From NCBI GenBank assembly GCA_942492225.1, contig CALODS010000024.1, positions 1 through 64,000 on the forward strand: a stretch of DNA of 64,000 bases, given 5' to 3'. The stretch is from JAFGTX01 sp942492225 (lineage in GTDB: Bacteria; Bacillota; Clostridia; Peptostreptococcales; Acidaminobacteraceae). A model generated the notes under the pieces. The model was given only the letters and a program-made list of their open reading frames with translations, was not told the origin of the DNA and did no database searches. Both the position numbers and the translations under genes were made by a program. This document shows, one piece after another, positions 20,415 through 30,699 of this stretch (positions are counted from its first letter, which is position 1; each line of letters starts with the position of its first letter).

Positions 20415-21782
20415 ATGACTGAATTTAAACTTAATGATCAACACATCGTTGAAATTACAGATATGGGTGACAGTGGAGAAGGTATTGGTAAAGTGGATGG
20501 CTTTACATTTTTCGTCGGTGGCGCCGTTATTGGTGACACCTTAAAAGTAAAAATTAAAACGCTTAAAAAGTCTTATGCAATGGCTAAAATGGTAGAAATT
20601 ATTGAACCATCAGCCTTTAGACAAAAATCAGATTGTCCACATTTTCCAGAATGTGGTGGCTGTCAATTACGTCATGTAACTTATGAAGCACAATTGGATA
20701 TGAAGCGTGCAAAAGTAAAAAGTACCTTAGAACGTATTGGTGGCTTCAAAGACATTGAAGTTGAACCTGTTTTAGGTATGGAGAAACCATACCATTATCG
20801 CAACAAGTGTCAATTTCCAACAGGGGAAAAAGATGGACGGAACATTATTGGTTTTTACAAAAGAAAAAGCCATGAGGTACAAGAATTAAATGCCTGTCAT
20901 TTGCAGAGTGAGTTGGCAGATAATATTGTAAGAACAATAAAGGAATGGACAAATACATTCCCAATAACAATATATAATGAAAAGAGTCACACGGGCTTAC
21001 TTCGACACGTCATGCTTCGTGAAAGTGATGCTACGGGAGAGATGATGGTGGTGCTTGTCATTAATGGCACGAGTGTACCCTTTGTGAAAGAATTAGTAGC
21101 AACATTAACAGAGCAATATCCTAAAATTGCAACAATTGTTATCAATAAAAATAATAAAAGAGGCAATCGTGTTTTAGGCTTTGACAATGAACTATTATTT
21201 GGTGATGGCAAGATTACTGATACGATTGATGACCTTAAGTTTGAAATCTCACCACTGTCATTCTTCCAAATTAATAATGAGCAAACCGTTAAACTATACA
21301 GTAAAGCACTAGAATACGCCGACCTTCAAGGTGAAGAAATAGTCTATGATATCTATTCAGGTATTGGCACGATTTCATTGTTCCTTGCGAAAAAGGCAAA
21401 ACATGTATACGGTGTTGAATCAATAAGCGCAGCTGTCAAAGATGCAGAACAAAATGCCATCAGAAATGGTGTTGAGAATACGACCTTCATAACAGCAAAA
21501 GCTGAAGACGAAGTACCAAAGATGTATGCAAAAGGAATCATTGGCGATGTTATTGTGGTTGATCCACCGCGCAAAGGATGTGAAGAAGCCGTTCTTGATA
21601 CAATGCTTCAAATGGGCCCAAAGCGCATCGTGTATGTATCTTGTAAAGAGTCAACATTAGCAAGAGATCTTAAGTATCTTTGTGAAAATGGACCTTATGA
21701 AATAGAAGTGGTTCAGCCAGTGGACATGTTTCCTTGGACGAGTCATGTGGAGACGGTAGTAGCACTATACAAAAAAGACTAA
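20415..21782 (+). CDS. 23S rRNA (uracil-5-)-methyltransferase, RumA/RlmCD type
   Basis: Protein of 455 residues. An N-terminal TRAM domain (about 1-65) is followed by an iron-sulfur Cys cluster (CPHFPECGGCQLRHV), the SAM-binding region (DIYSGIGTISLFLA), DPPRKGC and the catalytic Cys in YVSCKESTLARD. It methylates uridines of 23S rRNA; whether one site (RlmD) or two (RlmCD) cannot be told from sequence alone. Confidence 0.92.
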   Translation: MTEFKLNDQHIVEITDMGDSGEGIGKVDGFTFFVGGAVIGDTLKVKIKTLKKSYAMAKMVEIIEPSAFRQKSDCPHFPECGGCQLRHVTYEAQLDMKRAKVKSTLERIGGFKDIEVEPVLGMEKPYHYRNKCQFPTGEKDGRNIIGFYKRKSHEVQELNACHLQSELADNIVRTIKEWTNTFPITIYNEKSHTGLLRHVMLRESDATGEMMVVLVINGTSVPFVKELVATLTEQYPKIATIVINKNNKRGNRVLGFDNELLFGDGKITDTIDDLKFEISPLSFFQINNEQTVKLYSKALEYADLQGEEIVYDIYSGIGTISLFLAKKAKHVYGVESISAAVKDAEQNAIRNGVENTTFITAKAEDEVPKMYAKGIIGDVIVVDPPRKGCEEAVLDTMLQMGPKRIVYVSCKESTLARDLKYLCENGPYEIEVVQPVDMFPWTSHVETVVALYKKD

Positions 21783-21849
21783 TCATATTTGCTCATATAT
21801 CGCTAAAAACCAAGCTTTTCATGTTTAAGACGGATATTGCAAATTACCG

Positions 21850-23060
21850 CAATAAGGAACTGAAAGACAAAATCATTGTAAGACTTGGCTTTTGGATGTG
21901 AAATGTAGGGACATAAGAAATTGAATAATAAATGTGAATCCACTGGTGTAATATCGGTGGATTTTTATTTGGAATAATTTTCAATCTATCCCAATTCCCA
22001 TATCTTTGGGTCCATTTTTTAGTAGCATTCTGAGTTGCCAAGTACAACATCTTTTCAAGTGATATATCTGTTGGGAATATTGATTTTGTCTTGGTAACTT
22101 TTCTATATTGTCTATTCAACCATTCAATAACATTTGTTGTATACATTATCTTTCTAATCTCTTCTGGAAACTTAAATACAGGACATATTACATCCCAATT
22201 GTTACGCCAACTGTTAATAGCATAAGGGTACTTTTTTGACCATTTTTCATCTAAATCATCTAGTGTTTTTAATGCTATATCCTCTGTTGGAGCTTTGTAT
22301 AATGCTTTGAAATCTCTTGTAAATTCTTTGATTTGTTTGTAAGATACAAACTTAAAAGAATTTCTAAGTTGATGAATAATACATCTTTGGTTCCATTGAT
22401 ATTAACGCCAATAACCACATATGCAGCTCGATTAATAACACGCCCTTCTGTTCGAACCTTGTAATGAATTGCATCCATAAATACAAATGTATATAGTGGA
22501 TCTAATACTCTTGCTTGCCATTCTCTTATTTCAGGGATTATTTTATCTGTTATTTTTGATACCATTTCAGCAGATACTTCAATACCATATAATTCATTCA
22601 TTTGCTCGTGAATATATCTAGTACTCATTCCTCTTGCATATAAACTTATGATTTGCCCCTCAATTCCAGATATATCTCGCTTTCTTTTTGGTACAATTTG
22701 GGGTTCGAATTCACCATTTCTATCTCTAGGTACATCAATTTCAATTTCCCCTAAATCAGTTTTAACCGTTTTATGTGTATATCCATTTCGGTAATTTCCA
22801 GATTTAATAACTTCTTGATCATATTTATCATAACCTATACTTGTATCCATTTCTGCTTCTAACATTTCTTGAATTACATCCTTAAACATATTTTTAAGTG
22901 TATTCTTGATGTCAGCGGGTGTTTGGATATTATTTTGTTGAATTCATTCTTTTGCTTGTCCTCTTGTTAAAATATTATTTGCCATTAAAAAATCTCCTCT
23001 CTGGCTTATGTTACAAATATTGCCAGATTAGAGATTTTTACACAGTTTACTTTACACACC
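21850..23060 (-). mobile_element. Decayed IS256-family insertion sequence
   Basis: A transposase relic with an upstream end resembling IS256-family ends (TAAAGTAAACTGTGTAAAAA on the minus strand, about 23,035-23,058). No matching inverted repeat is recognisable on the left, so that end is lost or degraded. The left limit is approximate. Confidence 0.7.
21900..22983 (-). pseudogene. IS256-family transposase, degenerate
   Basis: A minus-strand mutator-type transposase beginning at ATG 22983 (MANNILTRGQAKE), then an in-frame TGA, then a long open part (GNYRNGYTHKTVKTDLGE; YARGMSTRYI; FMDAIHYKV). About 50 residues of the catalytic centre are deleted near 22,385, and the frame shifts before CIIHQLRNSFKFVSYK. 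The C-terminal part (TNVIEWLNRQYRKVTKTKSI) follows. The stop, deletion and frameshift make it inactive. Confidence 0.88.
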
Positions 23061-23185
23061 CTGCTTGTCAATTGTTTTGCTATAATTCATATAGAAGTAA
23101 ACAACAACTTTTGTAGAGCTTTTTTATAGGTGTTAGGATAAGTTGTTGAATTTCCTAGTATATAAACCAATCGATAATCAAACAC

Positions 23186-24193
23186 TTATTGCCAAAGACC
23201 GAGTAATTCGATGCAACAACTTCCATTTACTTCTTCACCACGTACCGTTCCTTTCACTATGCTTTCACCTTCGTATTTATTCATAGAAGGAATGTTCGCT
23301 ATGATTTCTTGTTCCTTAATTACTGCTGTAACTTCTAGATGAATTTCAAATTCAGGAATGTCCACCAGCCAGTGTGTAGGATAATGTTGATTAGTTTTTT
23401 CACTAATCCATATCTCATCTGCTTTTGCAACAATTGAGTCAATTGCTATTACAACTTGTTTTCCAGTGCTATCAAGGATTGAAGCAAATGCATTCAATTG
23501 ACCGTTTGCATCGGTATAGTCCCATATGCTTAATGCAGTTTTGTTATCAAGACTGATTCCAAGCCATGTCCAGTTTCCAGGGGTCAAAGGACGACCATCT
23601 TCAACTGGTAACTCAAAAAAGTCATATTGTCGATCAAGCCAACAGTCCCCCTCGATTTCCATTTTTTCTCCTTTGATTTCAATAACGCCCTTCATGGTGA
23701 AAAATGGCATGGAATATTGATAATTATCTTTCATAATTAATATTGGGAAATAGCCTGAACCTCCATTATTTAGAACATATCCCTTTGGGAATACCGCTAC
23801 ATCAATGGAGCTATCTTTGGTTTTTGCACTAAGATGCATTTGTTCAAGACTTGCAGTCATAGCATATTTATCAGACTGAATCGTAAAGGTATCACCATTT
23901 GTTTGCACATGATTGGTAACAGGAATAAAGCAGTCATCTGAGGTATACCAGCCTGTTGTTTTGTCTGTAATCGAATAAACGGTATTTAAAAAAACATTAT
24001 TTTCAAAACCTGATACAAGCATAAAATGAAACAAAAAGCTTAAATCATGTCCATTTGCCTTCGTTCTTCCAATAAAAAACCAAGAATCTAAATTGGCATT
24101 CTTTTTTGGATAAAGAGCCTCTGTAATTGGTACAGCAGGAGGAACTCCAGGGTTTATCGTTTTCATATTTTCTAATAAAGAATCATTTAACAT
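23186..24193 (-). CDS. CrtC/AttH lipocalin-like protein
   Basis: Cytoplasmic protein of 335 residues, no signal peptide. It shows features of the carotenoid 1,2-hydratase/AttH-like fold: GDCWLDRQYDFF in the centre, followed by NWTWLGISLDNKTALSIWDY. Proteins of this family are lipocalin-like and mostly uncharacterised outside carotenoid synthesis. It is divergent from a TetR regulator with a small palindrome between them, so it is likely the regulated target. Family call moderately sure, function unknown. Confidence 0.6.
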   Translation of the reverse strand: MLNDSLLENMKTINPGVPPAVPITEALYPKKNANLDSWFFIGRTKANGHDLSFLFHFMLVSGFENNVFLNTVYSITDKTTGWYTSDDCFIPVTNHVQTNGDTFTIQSDKYAMTASLEQMHLSAKTKDSSIDVAVFPKGYVLNNGGSGYFPILIMKDNYQYSMPFFTMKGVIEIKGEKMEIEGDCWLDRQYDFFELPVEDGRPLTPGNWTWLGISLDNKTALSIWDYTDANGQLNAFASILDSTGKQVVIAIDSIVAKADEIWISEKTNQHYPTHWLVDIPEFEIHLEVTAVIKEQEIIANIPSMNKYEGESIVKGTVRGEEVNGSCCIELLGLWQ

Positions 24194-24211
24194 AATTATT
24201 ACCTCTCTTTC

Positions 24212-24231
24212 TTGACATATATATAAATGTC
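24212..24231. promoter_or_regulatory. Possible TetR-family operator
   Basis: Palindrome GACAT-N8-ATGTC (24,214-24,231) in the intergenic region between the divergent lipocalin-like and TetR genes. The size and position fit an autoregulatory operator; not proven. Confidence 0.4.
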
Positions 24232-24342
24232 TGTTAGTTTAAAACACAACATCTAGTCGCGTTTCTAATTATAGGATAAGGCATGGAAATAAAAAAAGCA
24301 ATTTACAATAAACAACAATATGTCGTGTTTTGAGGTGAATAT

Positions 24343-24954
24343 ATGAAAAAAATATATGAAAATGCAAGAAGAAAGAGAAAAGATGAGATTATAGCAGCTT
24401 TTTGGGAGCAGTACAAAAACAAGCCAATTGAGAAAATAACCATAAAAAGCATTACGCAAGCATGTAACATACATCGAGCAACCTTTTACATTCATTATCA
24501 AGATGTGTATGCTGTATTAGAAGAGATTGAACACTCGTTACTGCATGCACTAGATGAAATCAATGTGATATCGTTTGAAGTTGCTAACGATATGGAGGGT
24601 TTTTCCAATACACTATATAGAATATATCAAGACAATAGAGAATATCTACATTATTTAGTAATAGAAAACAAAGACCCTGACTTCTCAGAAAAATACAAAA
24701 ATCAATTGAAGGATATTTTTCCTAATATTTTTCAAGCAGATAGCAACAATGATAAATGCAATTGGTTTATTGATATGACAATCGCTGGTATTGTTGATAT
24801 GTTCCTACAAGGAGCGGATAAAGCAACCATAACTTCACAAGAAATCCTTTTGTTAGTGGATGGTTTTATGAGAAATGGTATCATTCACACAATGGTAAAT
24901 GATTTTGATATAAAATCAAAGATTGATTTTCAAAAGCATTATCCTATCGTTTAA
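24343..24954 (+). CDS. TetR/AcrR-family transcriptional regulator
   Basis: Protein of 203 residues. The N-terminal helix-turn-helix covers about residues 10-55 (ITIKSITQACNIHRATFYIHY), a typical TetR recognition helix with a YxHY ending. The C-terminal domain is divergent, as usual for ligand binding. Divergent from the lipocalin-like gene, which it probably controls. Confidence 0.85.
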   Translation: MKKIYENARRKRKDEIIAAFWEQYKNKPIEKITIKSITQACNIHRATFYIHYQDVYAVLEEIEHSLLHALDEINVISFEVANDMEGFSNTLYRIYQDNREYLHYLVIENKDPDFSEKYKNQLKDIFPNIFQADSNNDKCNWFIDMTIAGIVDMFLQGADKATITSQEILLLVDGFMRNGIIHTMVNDFDIKSKIDFQKHYPIV

Positions 24955-25130
24955 TTCATAACAAAATATTTTATGATAGGATAAATTATTGTAGAATGAT
25001 TGTGTTAAAATTTAGTGAAATATGCTTCTAGGATATAATTAAAAGTAGATATTAAATTCTATAGTACTTTAAGGTATAAGTTTTTTAAGATTTCAACGAA
25101 ATTCAAGGATTAACTACTAGAGGGAAATAT

Positions 25131-25915
25131 GTGAATAAAAAGTCTAATATTGGAATATTAATTTGCTGTATACTAATGTCCATGTTATAAGCATGTTTTG
25201 ATAATGGTACAGGTAATGATTGGGGTTCAAACTGTACAATGTATTTAGAAAATCTGCCACCTGAATATGACATGTTGGCTGACGAAATTCGGGGAAGAAA
25301 GAATTTTTGTAAACAAGAAAAAGACTTTAACGAAAAGTATGGCTAAGGGATTGTTGGGAAAAGGGAAGGTTAGAATAGTAATTTTAAATTTGTATCAATG
25401 TATATGGAGGATGCTGCTGGTTTTGGCAGTTCAGAGTATAGAATTGAAGGTTATTCTGATAACAATTTAGTACCGGGGTACACTATGAATGTTATTGTAA
25501 GTTCAGTACAAGAGCCAACCTTTAATTGGGATAGTGTAGATGAGATAAGGATAACTGCTATTGGTTCACCTTATGATGTAGCAGCTACATTTGATGATTT
25601 GAAATATGAAGATGCAGTTAATTTTACAGCACCAACGGTAACGAGTCAAGCTGTAACGGATATCACCCAAACAACGGCAACAGGAAATGGAAATATAACA
25701 GGATTAACAGCAAATACAACCTATTATGTGAGAGCTTATGCAACCAATAATGAAGGGACAAGTTATGGTTCACAAATAAGCTTTACAACTGCAAAAGTAG
25801 TAACACCACCAATAATAGATACAACAAGTCCATCAGTAATTTCTCTCAGTCCGACTGATAATGCCGTAAATGTAGGTATTAATAATAATTTTATAATAAC
25901 ATTTAATGAAAAAGC
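25131..25915 (+). pseudogene. Broken lipoprotein with FN3-like and Ig-like (SbsA) segments
   Basis: GTG 25131 behind AGAGGG opens a signal peptide whose lipobox reads LMSML-stop-AC, so a TAA lies one residue before the would-be acylated Cys. The frame shifts again before 25,398. The later part encodes an FN3-like stretch (TATGNGNITGLTANTTYYVRAY), then the start of a bacterial Ig-like domain (TSPSVISLSPTDNAVNVGI) that ends abruptly at FNEKA near 25,915. A surface-protein relic. Confidence 0.75.
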
Positions 25916-25916
25916 G

Positions 25917-26524
25917 TTTTGCGGGATATCCGCCAGAAGTACAAAATAAGGAATATTGTTTTGATGGATAAGATTGCTGATTTTATGATGGATAATATTT
26001 CGAATTTGACCTCATCAAGAAAAATAGCAGATACCCTTACGAAAAATTCAGATACTATAAATCATAAGACTGTCGGTTCTTATCTTAAATATTTATGTAA
26101 TGCTTTTGCATTTTACAAGGTTAGACGATATGACATCCGCGGAAAGAAATATTTGACGTCTAACGAGAAATATTATCTTAGCGATCATGCCTTTAGATAT
26201 GCCAAATTGGGAACTAGAAATCTTGATTATGGACGGGTTATGGAAAATATTGTTGCCTTGGAATTAATGAGACGAGGCTACGAAATATATGTAGGCGTAC
26301 TTTATAAAAAAGAAATTGATTTTGTTGCTGTTAAACAAAATTAAAAGATTTATATTCAGGTGTCTGATGATATATCTAGTGAAAAAACATTTGAAAGAGA
26401 AGTTGATTCCTTACTTAAAATAAAAGATGCGTATCCTAAATTATTAATTGCAAGGACTAGACACGAACAGTATCAGTATGAGGGAATTCAAGTCATTGAT
26501 ATTGCGAAGTGGTTGAGTCTCTAA
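25917..26524 (+). pseudogene. C-terminal remnant of DUF4143 AAA-family ATPase
   Basis: Starts without an ATPase domain directly at LRDIRQKYKIRNIVLMDKI, which is the linker after the AAA domain of DUF4143 ATPases. It then matches the DUF4143 region (TVGSYLKYLCNAFAFYKVRRYDI; RVMENIVALELMRRGYE). A TAA at 26,342 interrupts it, but the frame continues with KIYIQVSDDIS to DIAKWLSL. The gene lost its N-terminal half by fusion to the preceding relic. Confidence 0.8.
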
Positions 26525-26659
26525 TATGAACGACGAATCAGAAAACAGATAGAGATGCTTTATAATTATATGTAGTTAAGGAAAACGGCCGGAAGCAAGT
26601 TTCTTTTCATAAAACTGAAACCGACAGTAAATAGCAAGTTATAAAGATGTATATTAATG

Positions 26660-26690
26660 CCTAAGATAGTCGATAATCTTAGGTTTTTCA
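26660..26690 (+). terminator. Rho-independent terminator
   Basis: Stem CCTAAGAT / ATCTTAGG with an 8-base loop and TTTTT following, between the DUF4143 relic and the sigma-factor gene. Confidence 0.75.
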
Positions 26691-26739
26691 GTCTTAATTA
26701 ATCAATACTATAATTAATGAAAAAATATGATAAAAAATT

Positions 26740-26766
26740 TGTAACGAATTTGATATTGGGTAGTCT
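26740..26766 (+). promoter_or_regulatory. Possible ECF-type autoregulated promoter
   Basis: TGTAAC (26,740-26,745), 17 bp, then GTCT (26,763-26,766). The AAC motif and spacing resemble ECF-sigma promoters, and it is just upstream of an ECF sigma gene. Confidence 0.4.
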
Positions 26767-26790
26767 TATCTATGAAAGTGAGGTGATGAG

Positions 26791-27276
26791 ATGTCAGAAT
26801 TTGAGGATATTTACATCAAATATTTTGATGATGTTTATAAGTATGTTTACTCTTTGTGTCGGAATTCTTCAGTTGCAGAGGAAATCACACAGGAGACTTT
26901 TTTTAAAGCGTTAAAACAAATTGATTCCTATAAAGGAGAATGTAAACTTCGGGTATGGCTTTGTCAAATTGCAAAAAATACTTATTTTACATTTTGTAGT
27001 AAAGAAAAACGATTTGTTCCCTATGACTCAGTTGAACATAGTCAAACAAGTGACTTTGAAAGTGATTTATTAAGAAGTGAAGAATCTCTTGAAGTTCATA
27101 AAGCTATACATCGCTTAAAAGACCCATATAAAGAGGTGTTTTCGTTGAGAATATTTGGAGAACTGTCATTTTTAAAAATTGGAGAGGTTTTTGGAAAAAC
27201 AGAAGGGTGGGCCAGAGTGACCTATCATCGTGCAAAAATAAAATTAGAGGAGATTTATAATGAAAATGTCATGTGA
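26791..27276 (+). CDS. ECF-type RNA polymerase sigma factor
   Basis: Sigma-70 family protein of 161 residues. Region 2 (YVYSLCRNSSVAEEITQETF; WLCQIAKNTYF) and region 4 (LKDPYKEVFSLRIFGELSF, then TEGWARVTYHRAKIKL) are present; the long linker fits the ECF group. GTGAGGTG lies upstream. Its end overlaps the start of the anti-sigma gene by 17 bp, indicating translational coupling. Confidence 0.9.
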   Translation: MSEFEDIYIKYFDDVYKYVYSLCRNSSVAEEITQETFFKALKQIDSYKGECKLRVWLCQIAKNTYFTFCSKEKRFVPYDSVEHSQTSDFESDLLRSEESLEVHKAIHRLKDPYKEVFSLRIFGELSFLKIGEVFGKTEGWARVTYHRAKIKLEEIYNENVM

Positions 27277-27691
27277 TGTTATTAGAGACTTACTTCCACT
27301 TTATTATGACAATGTTTGCAGCAAAGATAGCTGTAAATTGATAGAGGAACATATAGATAATTGTCAGGAATGTAAAGCTGAATTAGAAAAGTATACTATT
27401 GAAATTAAAGGAGTAAATAATATGATTGAAGCAAAACCGCTAAAAGAAATTTCGAAGAGATGGAGACACGATAAAAAAAGTGCTTTTCTAAAAGGTATGA
27501 CTGTTGTTTCAATTATTGGGTGCATGCTGTCCATAATCATTTATAATACAAATGGAAGCTATATAGATGAAAATGGATACTTGGTAGAATCATTCGGGTT
27601 CATACCACTGGCATACTTGTTTGGGTTAATTGCTTTAGTTTCAGGAAGTGTATTAATGGTTGGTGTAATTGCTAGAAGGTTAAAAAGGTAG
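27260..27691 (+). CDS. Anti-sigma factor with zinc-finger (zf-HC2) domain
   Basis: Protein of 143 residues. The N-terminal HxxxCxxC zinc-binding pattern is visible at EEHIDNCQECKAE, followed by two transmembrane segments (about 77-97 and 114-138). It likely holds the neighbouring ECF sigma at the membrane. ATG 27260 overlaps the sigma gene. Confidence 0.85.
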   Translation: MKMSCDVIRDLLPLYYDNVCSKDSCKLIEEHIDNCQECKAELEKYTIEIKGVNNMIEAKPLKEISKRWRHDKKSAFLKGMTVVSIIGCMLSIIIYNTNGSYIDENGYLVESFGFIPLAYLFGLIALVSGSVLMVGVIARRLKR

Positions 27692-27843
27692 AATGCTATA
27701 AATTAATGTTTAAATAATCAACTATATCTTCATATATATAAGTTTATACACTAAATTTCCAAAGCTTAAATATGAAGTTTTAAAGCTCTTGGAACTTACA
27801 GATATTCACCCCTATTAGTCTTGCTAAAGAAAGGATTTAACAA

Positions 27844-29013
27844 ATGATAAATATAAAAAAACACTCTGTGCTTTTAACGCTATTACTGATGACTGGATTG
27901 TCATTACTAGGATGTACAGTAAAAGCTGATTACAAAGACGTGGATGAAACTGAACCGAGTAAGGTTAATGAGGCAACCTCAATAATCATTCATGAAGAAG
28001 AGACTTCTGAAATTGGAGCAATGAATTCTGATCTCTTAGAAATGACATTTGATGATGCAAAAAAACTTTTAGAAACAAATGACGTAGAAAAACTAACGTC
28101 ATATCTTATGCATCAACAAGTCGAATATTATGATCATCTTTATCAATTGACCCATGAAGTTACGGTTTACCCTATTAAGTCTCAAGAAGAAAGTTCTGCA
28201 CTTTATGTTGTAAAAGAAGATGATATGTTTAATCTATACATTGATGAATATAATGGTGATCTAGCAGATGATACCTATGCTTCATCTTACGTTATAAAAC
28301 ATGGTCCAGATATCCTTGTTTCATCACTGCCGGAGCAAGTGACTACAATTGAAGAATTAATAGATATTCTAGATATGAACAGTAACCAATACACTGTGTT
28401 CATAAATAAACAGGAAAATATTAACCGGAAAGTATTCTTGTTTAATGATGGTCTAAAAGGTTTAGCATTTTTTCTAGACGGGGATCTTGTAAAAAACCGC
28501 TTATTTGATCTCAGCTACAACCAAGTGGATCTAAGTATATTATTTTGGGATGAATTTTATAGTGAAACAGCGAAAAACTTTGACTACAATACTTTCAGAG
28601 ACGAAACAATGACGACAGTTAGGAATTATTTTTCTATACAGGAGGAATTATATAATATTCATCCAATAGATATGGGAGATTATTATCTGGTTCTACTGAA
28701 CTCAGCATTTCAAGTGAAAATCACAAAAGAATATGAAGTATTTTATATAGATAACAACTACCAAATTGACAGTTACTTAGAAACACCTTTAACCGAAGTT
28801 GAAGCACTGAAAGCTGTTCGGGAATTTATTAAGGCATCTCCATTAAAGGAAAACAACTTGGAGTTAACTGAAACACTATTTGAATATGAGTTTGATACTC
28901 AGAATAAAGAATTTTTTATATTTGAGTTTAGTGATTCTGATGAGAAAGTTGTTTATATTAAATACAATGCTTATTCTGATGTTGTTGATAGTGTGTGGTT
29001 TACTATAAAATAA
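27844..29013 (+). CDS. Lipoprotein of unknown function
   Basis: Protein of 389 residues with a type II signal peptide and lipobox SLLGC. The body is acidic, mostly predicted mixed alpha/beta, and shows no family I recognise. It lies 152 bp after the anti-sigma gene and may be part of the sigma regulon, but that is only inferred from position. AAAGGA lies before ATG 27844. Confidence 0.75.
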   Translation: MINIKKHSVLLTLLLMTGLSLLGCTVKADYKDVDETEPSKVNEATSIIIHEEETSEIGAMNSDLLEMTFDDAKKLLETNDVEKLTSYLMHQQVEYYDHLYQLTHEVTVYPIKSQEESSALYVVKEDDMFNLYIDEYNGDLADDTYASSYVIKHGPDILVSSLPEQVTTIEELIDILDMNSNQYTVFINKQENINRKVFLFNDGLKGLAFFLDGDLVKNRLFDLSYNQVDLSILFWDEFYSETAKNFDYNTFRDETMTTVRNYFSIQEELYNIHPIDMGDYYLVLLNSAFQVKITKEYEVFYIDNNYQIDSYLETPLTEVEALKAVREFIKASPLKENNLELTETLFEYEFDTQNKEFFIFEFSDSDEKVVYIKYNAYSDVVDSVWFTIK

Positions 29014-29096
29014 TACCAATAATTTATCTTGTTCTAAGTTAAATCGCTGATAAATTGATTGTTTAGAAGCATAAAAATAGAATAGTAGATATAGAA

Positions 29097-29138
29097 AAAT
29101 GACAGAACCAGCTTATGGCGTTCTGTCATTTTTTTTAT
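29097..29138 (+). terminator. Rho-independent terminator after the lipoprotein gene
   Basis: Twelve-bp perfect stem AAATGACAGAAC / GTTCTGTCATTT followed by a long T run. Confidence 0.92.
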
Positions 29139-29507
29139 GTTGATTATTAAAATGAGATATTATAATAAGAAGATCTGATATCATCGATATTTTCACTAGA
29201 CCAAATTCAGATATATCAAGGCTAATTAATACATCCAATGGATATGCGTTGGTCTTATTCACATCTTATAAGCCATTGCTATTGATATTTCATCATATCA
29301 AGAAAGTACAGCCATAGATGATTTTAAGGAAAGTCAAAATTGCTGTTCTATTTGCAAAAGGGCAGAGAGTATTAATGATATTTGAACTTTTTAAAAGAGA
29401 AAATAAAAAGTTAATCCCAGCCATGGAGTATGACAAGATTAAGTTCTTTATTAAGAAGAAGTATAAAATCGGTGTTTATGCTATGGAATAAAGTCTTGTT
29501 TACAAAC
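29139..29507. other. Gene-poor stretch with a gene remnant
   Basis: No intact gene. From about 29,380 to 29,491 a plus-strand frame encodes FELFKRENKKLIPAMEYDKI and ends at a TAA; it looks like the tail of a destroyed gene. No attC-like sequence was found here. Confidence 0.45.
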
Positions 29508-29525
29508 TGGATTGTCAACAGTAAA

Positions 29526-30359
29526 CTAGGCAACTTTTTTAAGGGTATTTTCTTTAAACTGAATTGGTGTTAAATAGTCAAGCGAAGAATGAATTCTATG
29601 ATAATTAAACCAATTAACATAATCAGCTAGTTTCAGTTGAAGTTCAAAGAGTGTATCAAATTTTTCGTTTTTTACAAATTCCGTCTTGATGATTTTGAAT
29701 GTTGCTTCAGCAACAGCATTATCATATGGACAACCTTTTTTACTTAGTGATCTAGTAATCTTAAAAGTATCAAGTACTCCATCGATAGCTTTATTCTTGA
29801 ATTCATTGCCGCGATCTGTATGGAAAATATTGATTCTACTTAGGTTAATATTAACTCGCTGGAAAGCTGTTTTTACTAGCTCAGAATCTTTGGTTTTACC
29901 TGCACTGTAACCAATTATTTCACGGTTAAATAAATCTATAAGTACACAGATATAATGCCATGAGGAACCAACACGAACGTATGTTAGATCACTGACAACT
30001 ACATTTAGAAGCTCCTGATCATCAAATTTACGAGCAACAATATTTTCTATAATATCGTTGTTGCATTTTGGTTTGTGTGGCTTATATTGAGCGACTGTAT
30101 ATGTTGATACAAGGCCTTCTTGCTTCATTATTCGACTAATCCGTCTTTTAGAAACTATATGACCTAGGTCGTGCAATTCTTTTTTGATTTTTCTTGTGCC
30201 ATAGTTATTTCGGCTTAATCGAAAAATCTCTTTTATGAGAGAGACGAGTTCGCTATCATCAGATTTTAATTTTGCCCCATAGTAATAAGTACTTCGTGGA
30301 ATTTGTAGGACTTGGCACATTGCTGATACAGAGTATTTGTGTAGATTGCTATTTATCAC
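29526..30359 (-). CDS. IS3-family transposase OrfB
   Basis: DDE integrase-type transposase of 277 residues. Visible are the HTH_21 part (NNYGTRKIKKELHDLGHIVS), the first Asp in SDLTYVR, the second in FHTDRGNEFKN, and the catalytic Glu near AVAEATFKIIKTEF. It is normally made as an OrfAB fusion by -1 frameshifting at the orfA end, 3 bp upstream. Confidence 0.93.
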   Translation of the reverse strand: MINSNLHKYSVSAMCQVLQIPRSTYYYGAKLKSDDSELVSLIKEIFRLSRNNYGTRKIKKELHDLGHIVSKRRISRIMKQEGLVSTYTVAQYKPHKPKCNNDIIENIVARKFDDQELLNVVVSDLTYVRVGSSWHYICVLIDLFNREIIGYSAGKTKDSELVKTAFQRVNINLSRINIFHTDRGNEFKNKAIDGVLDTFKITRSLSKKGCPYDNAVAEATFKIIKTEFVKNEKFDTLFELQLKLADYVNWFNYHRIHSSLDYLTPIQFKENTLKKVA

Positions 30360-30361
30360 AT

Positions 30362-30649
<288 letters not shown>

Positions 30650-30699
30650 GTTTATCTCCTTTGATTTAATTTGATTTTACATGACCTTAAAATAACTGT

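Noticed and set aside
25267..25470. Short ORF MTCWLTKFGEERIF
   Set aside because: Out-of-frame reading within the broken lipoprotein; no ribosome site or family match.
29139..29507. Remnant attC left of the IS3 pair
   Set aside because: No RYYYAAC/GTTRRRY pair with matching arms was found, so the array does not visibly continue there.
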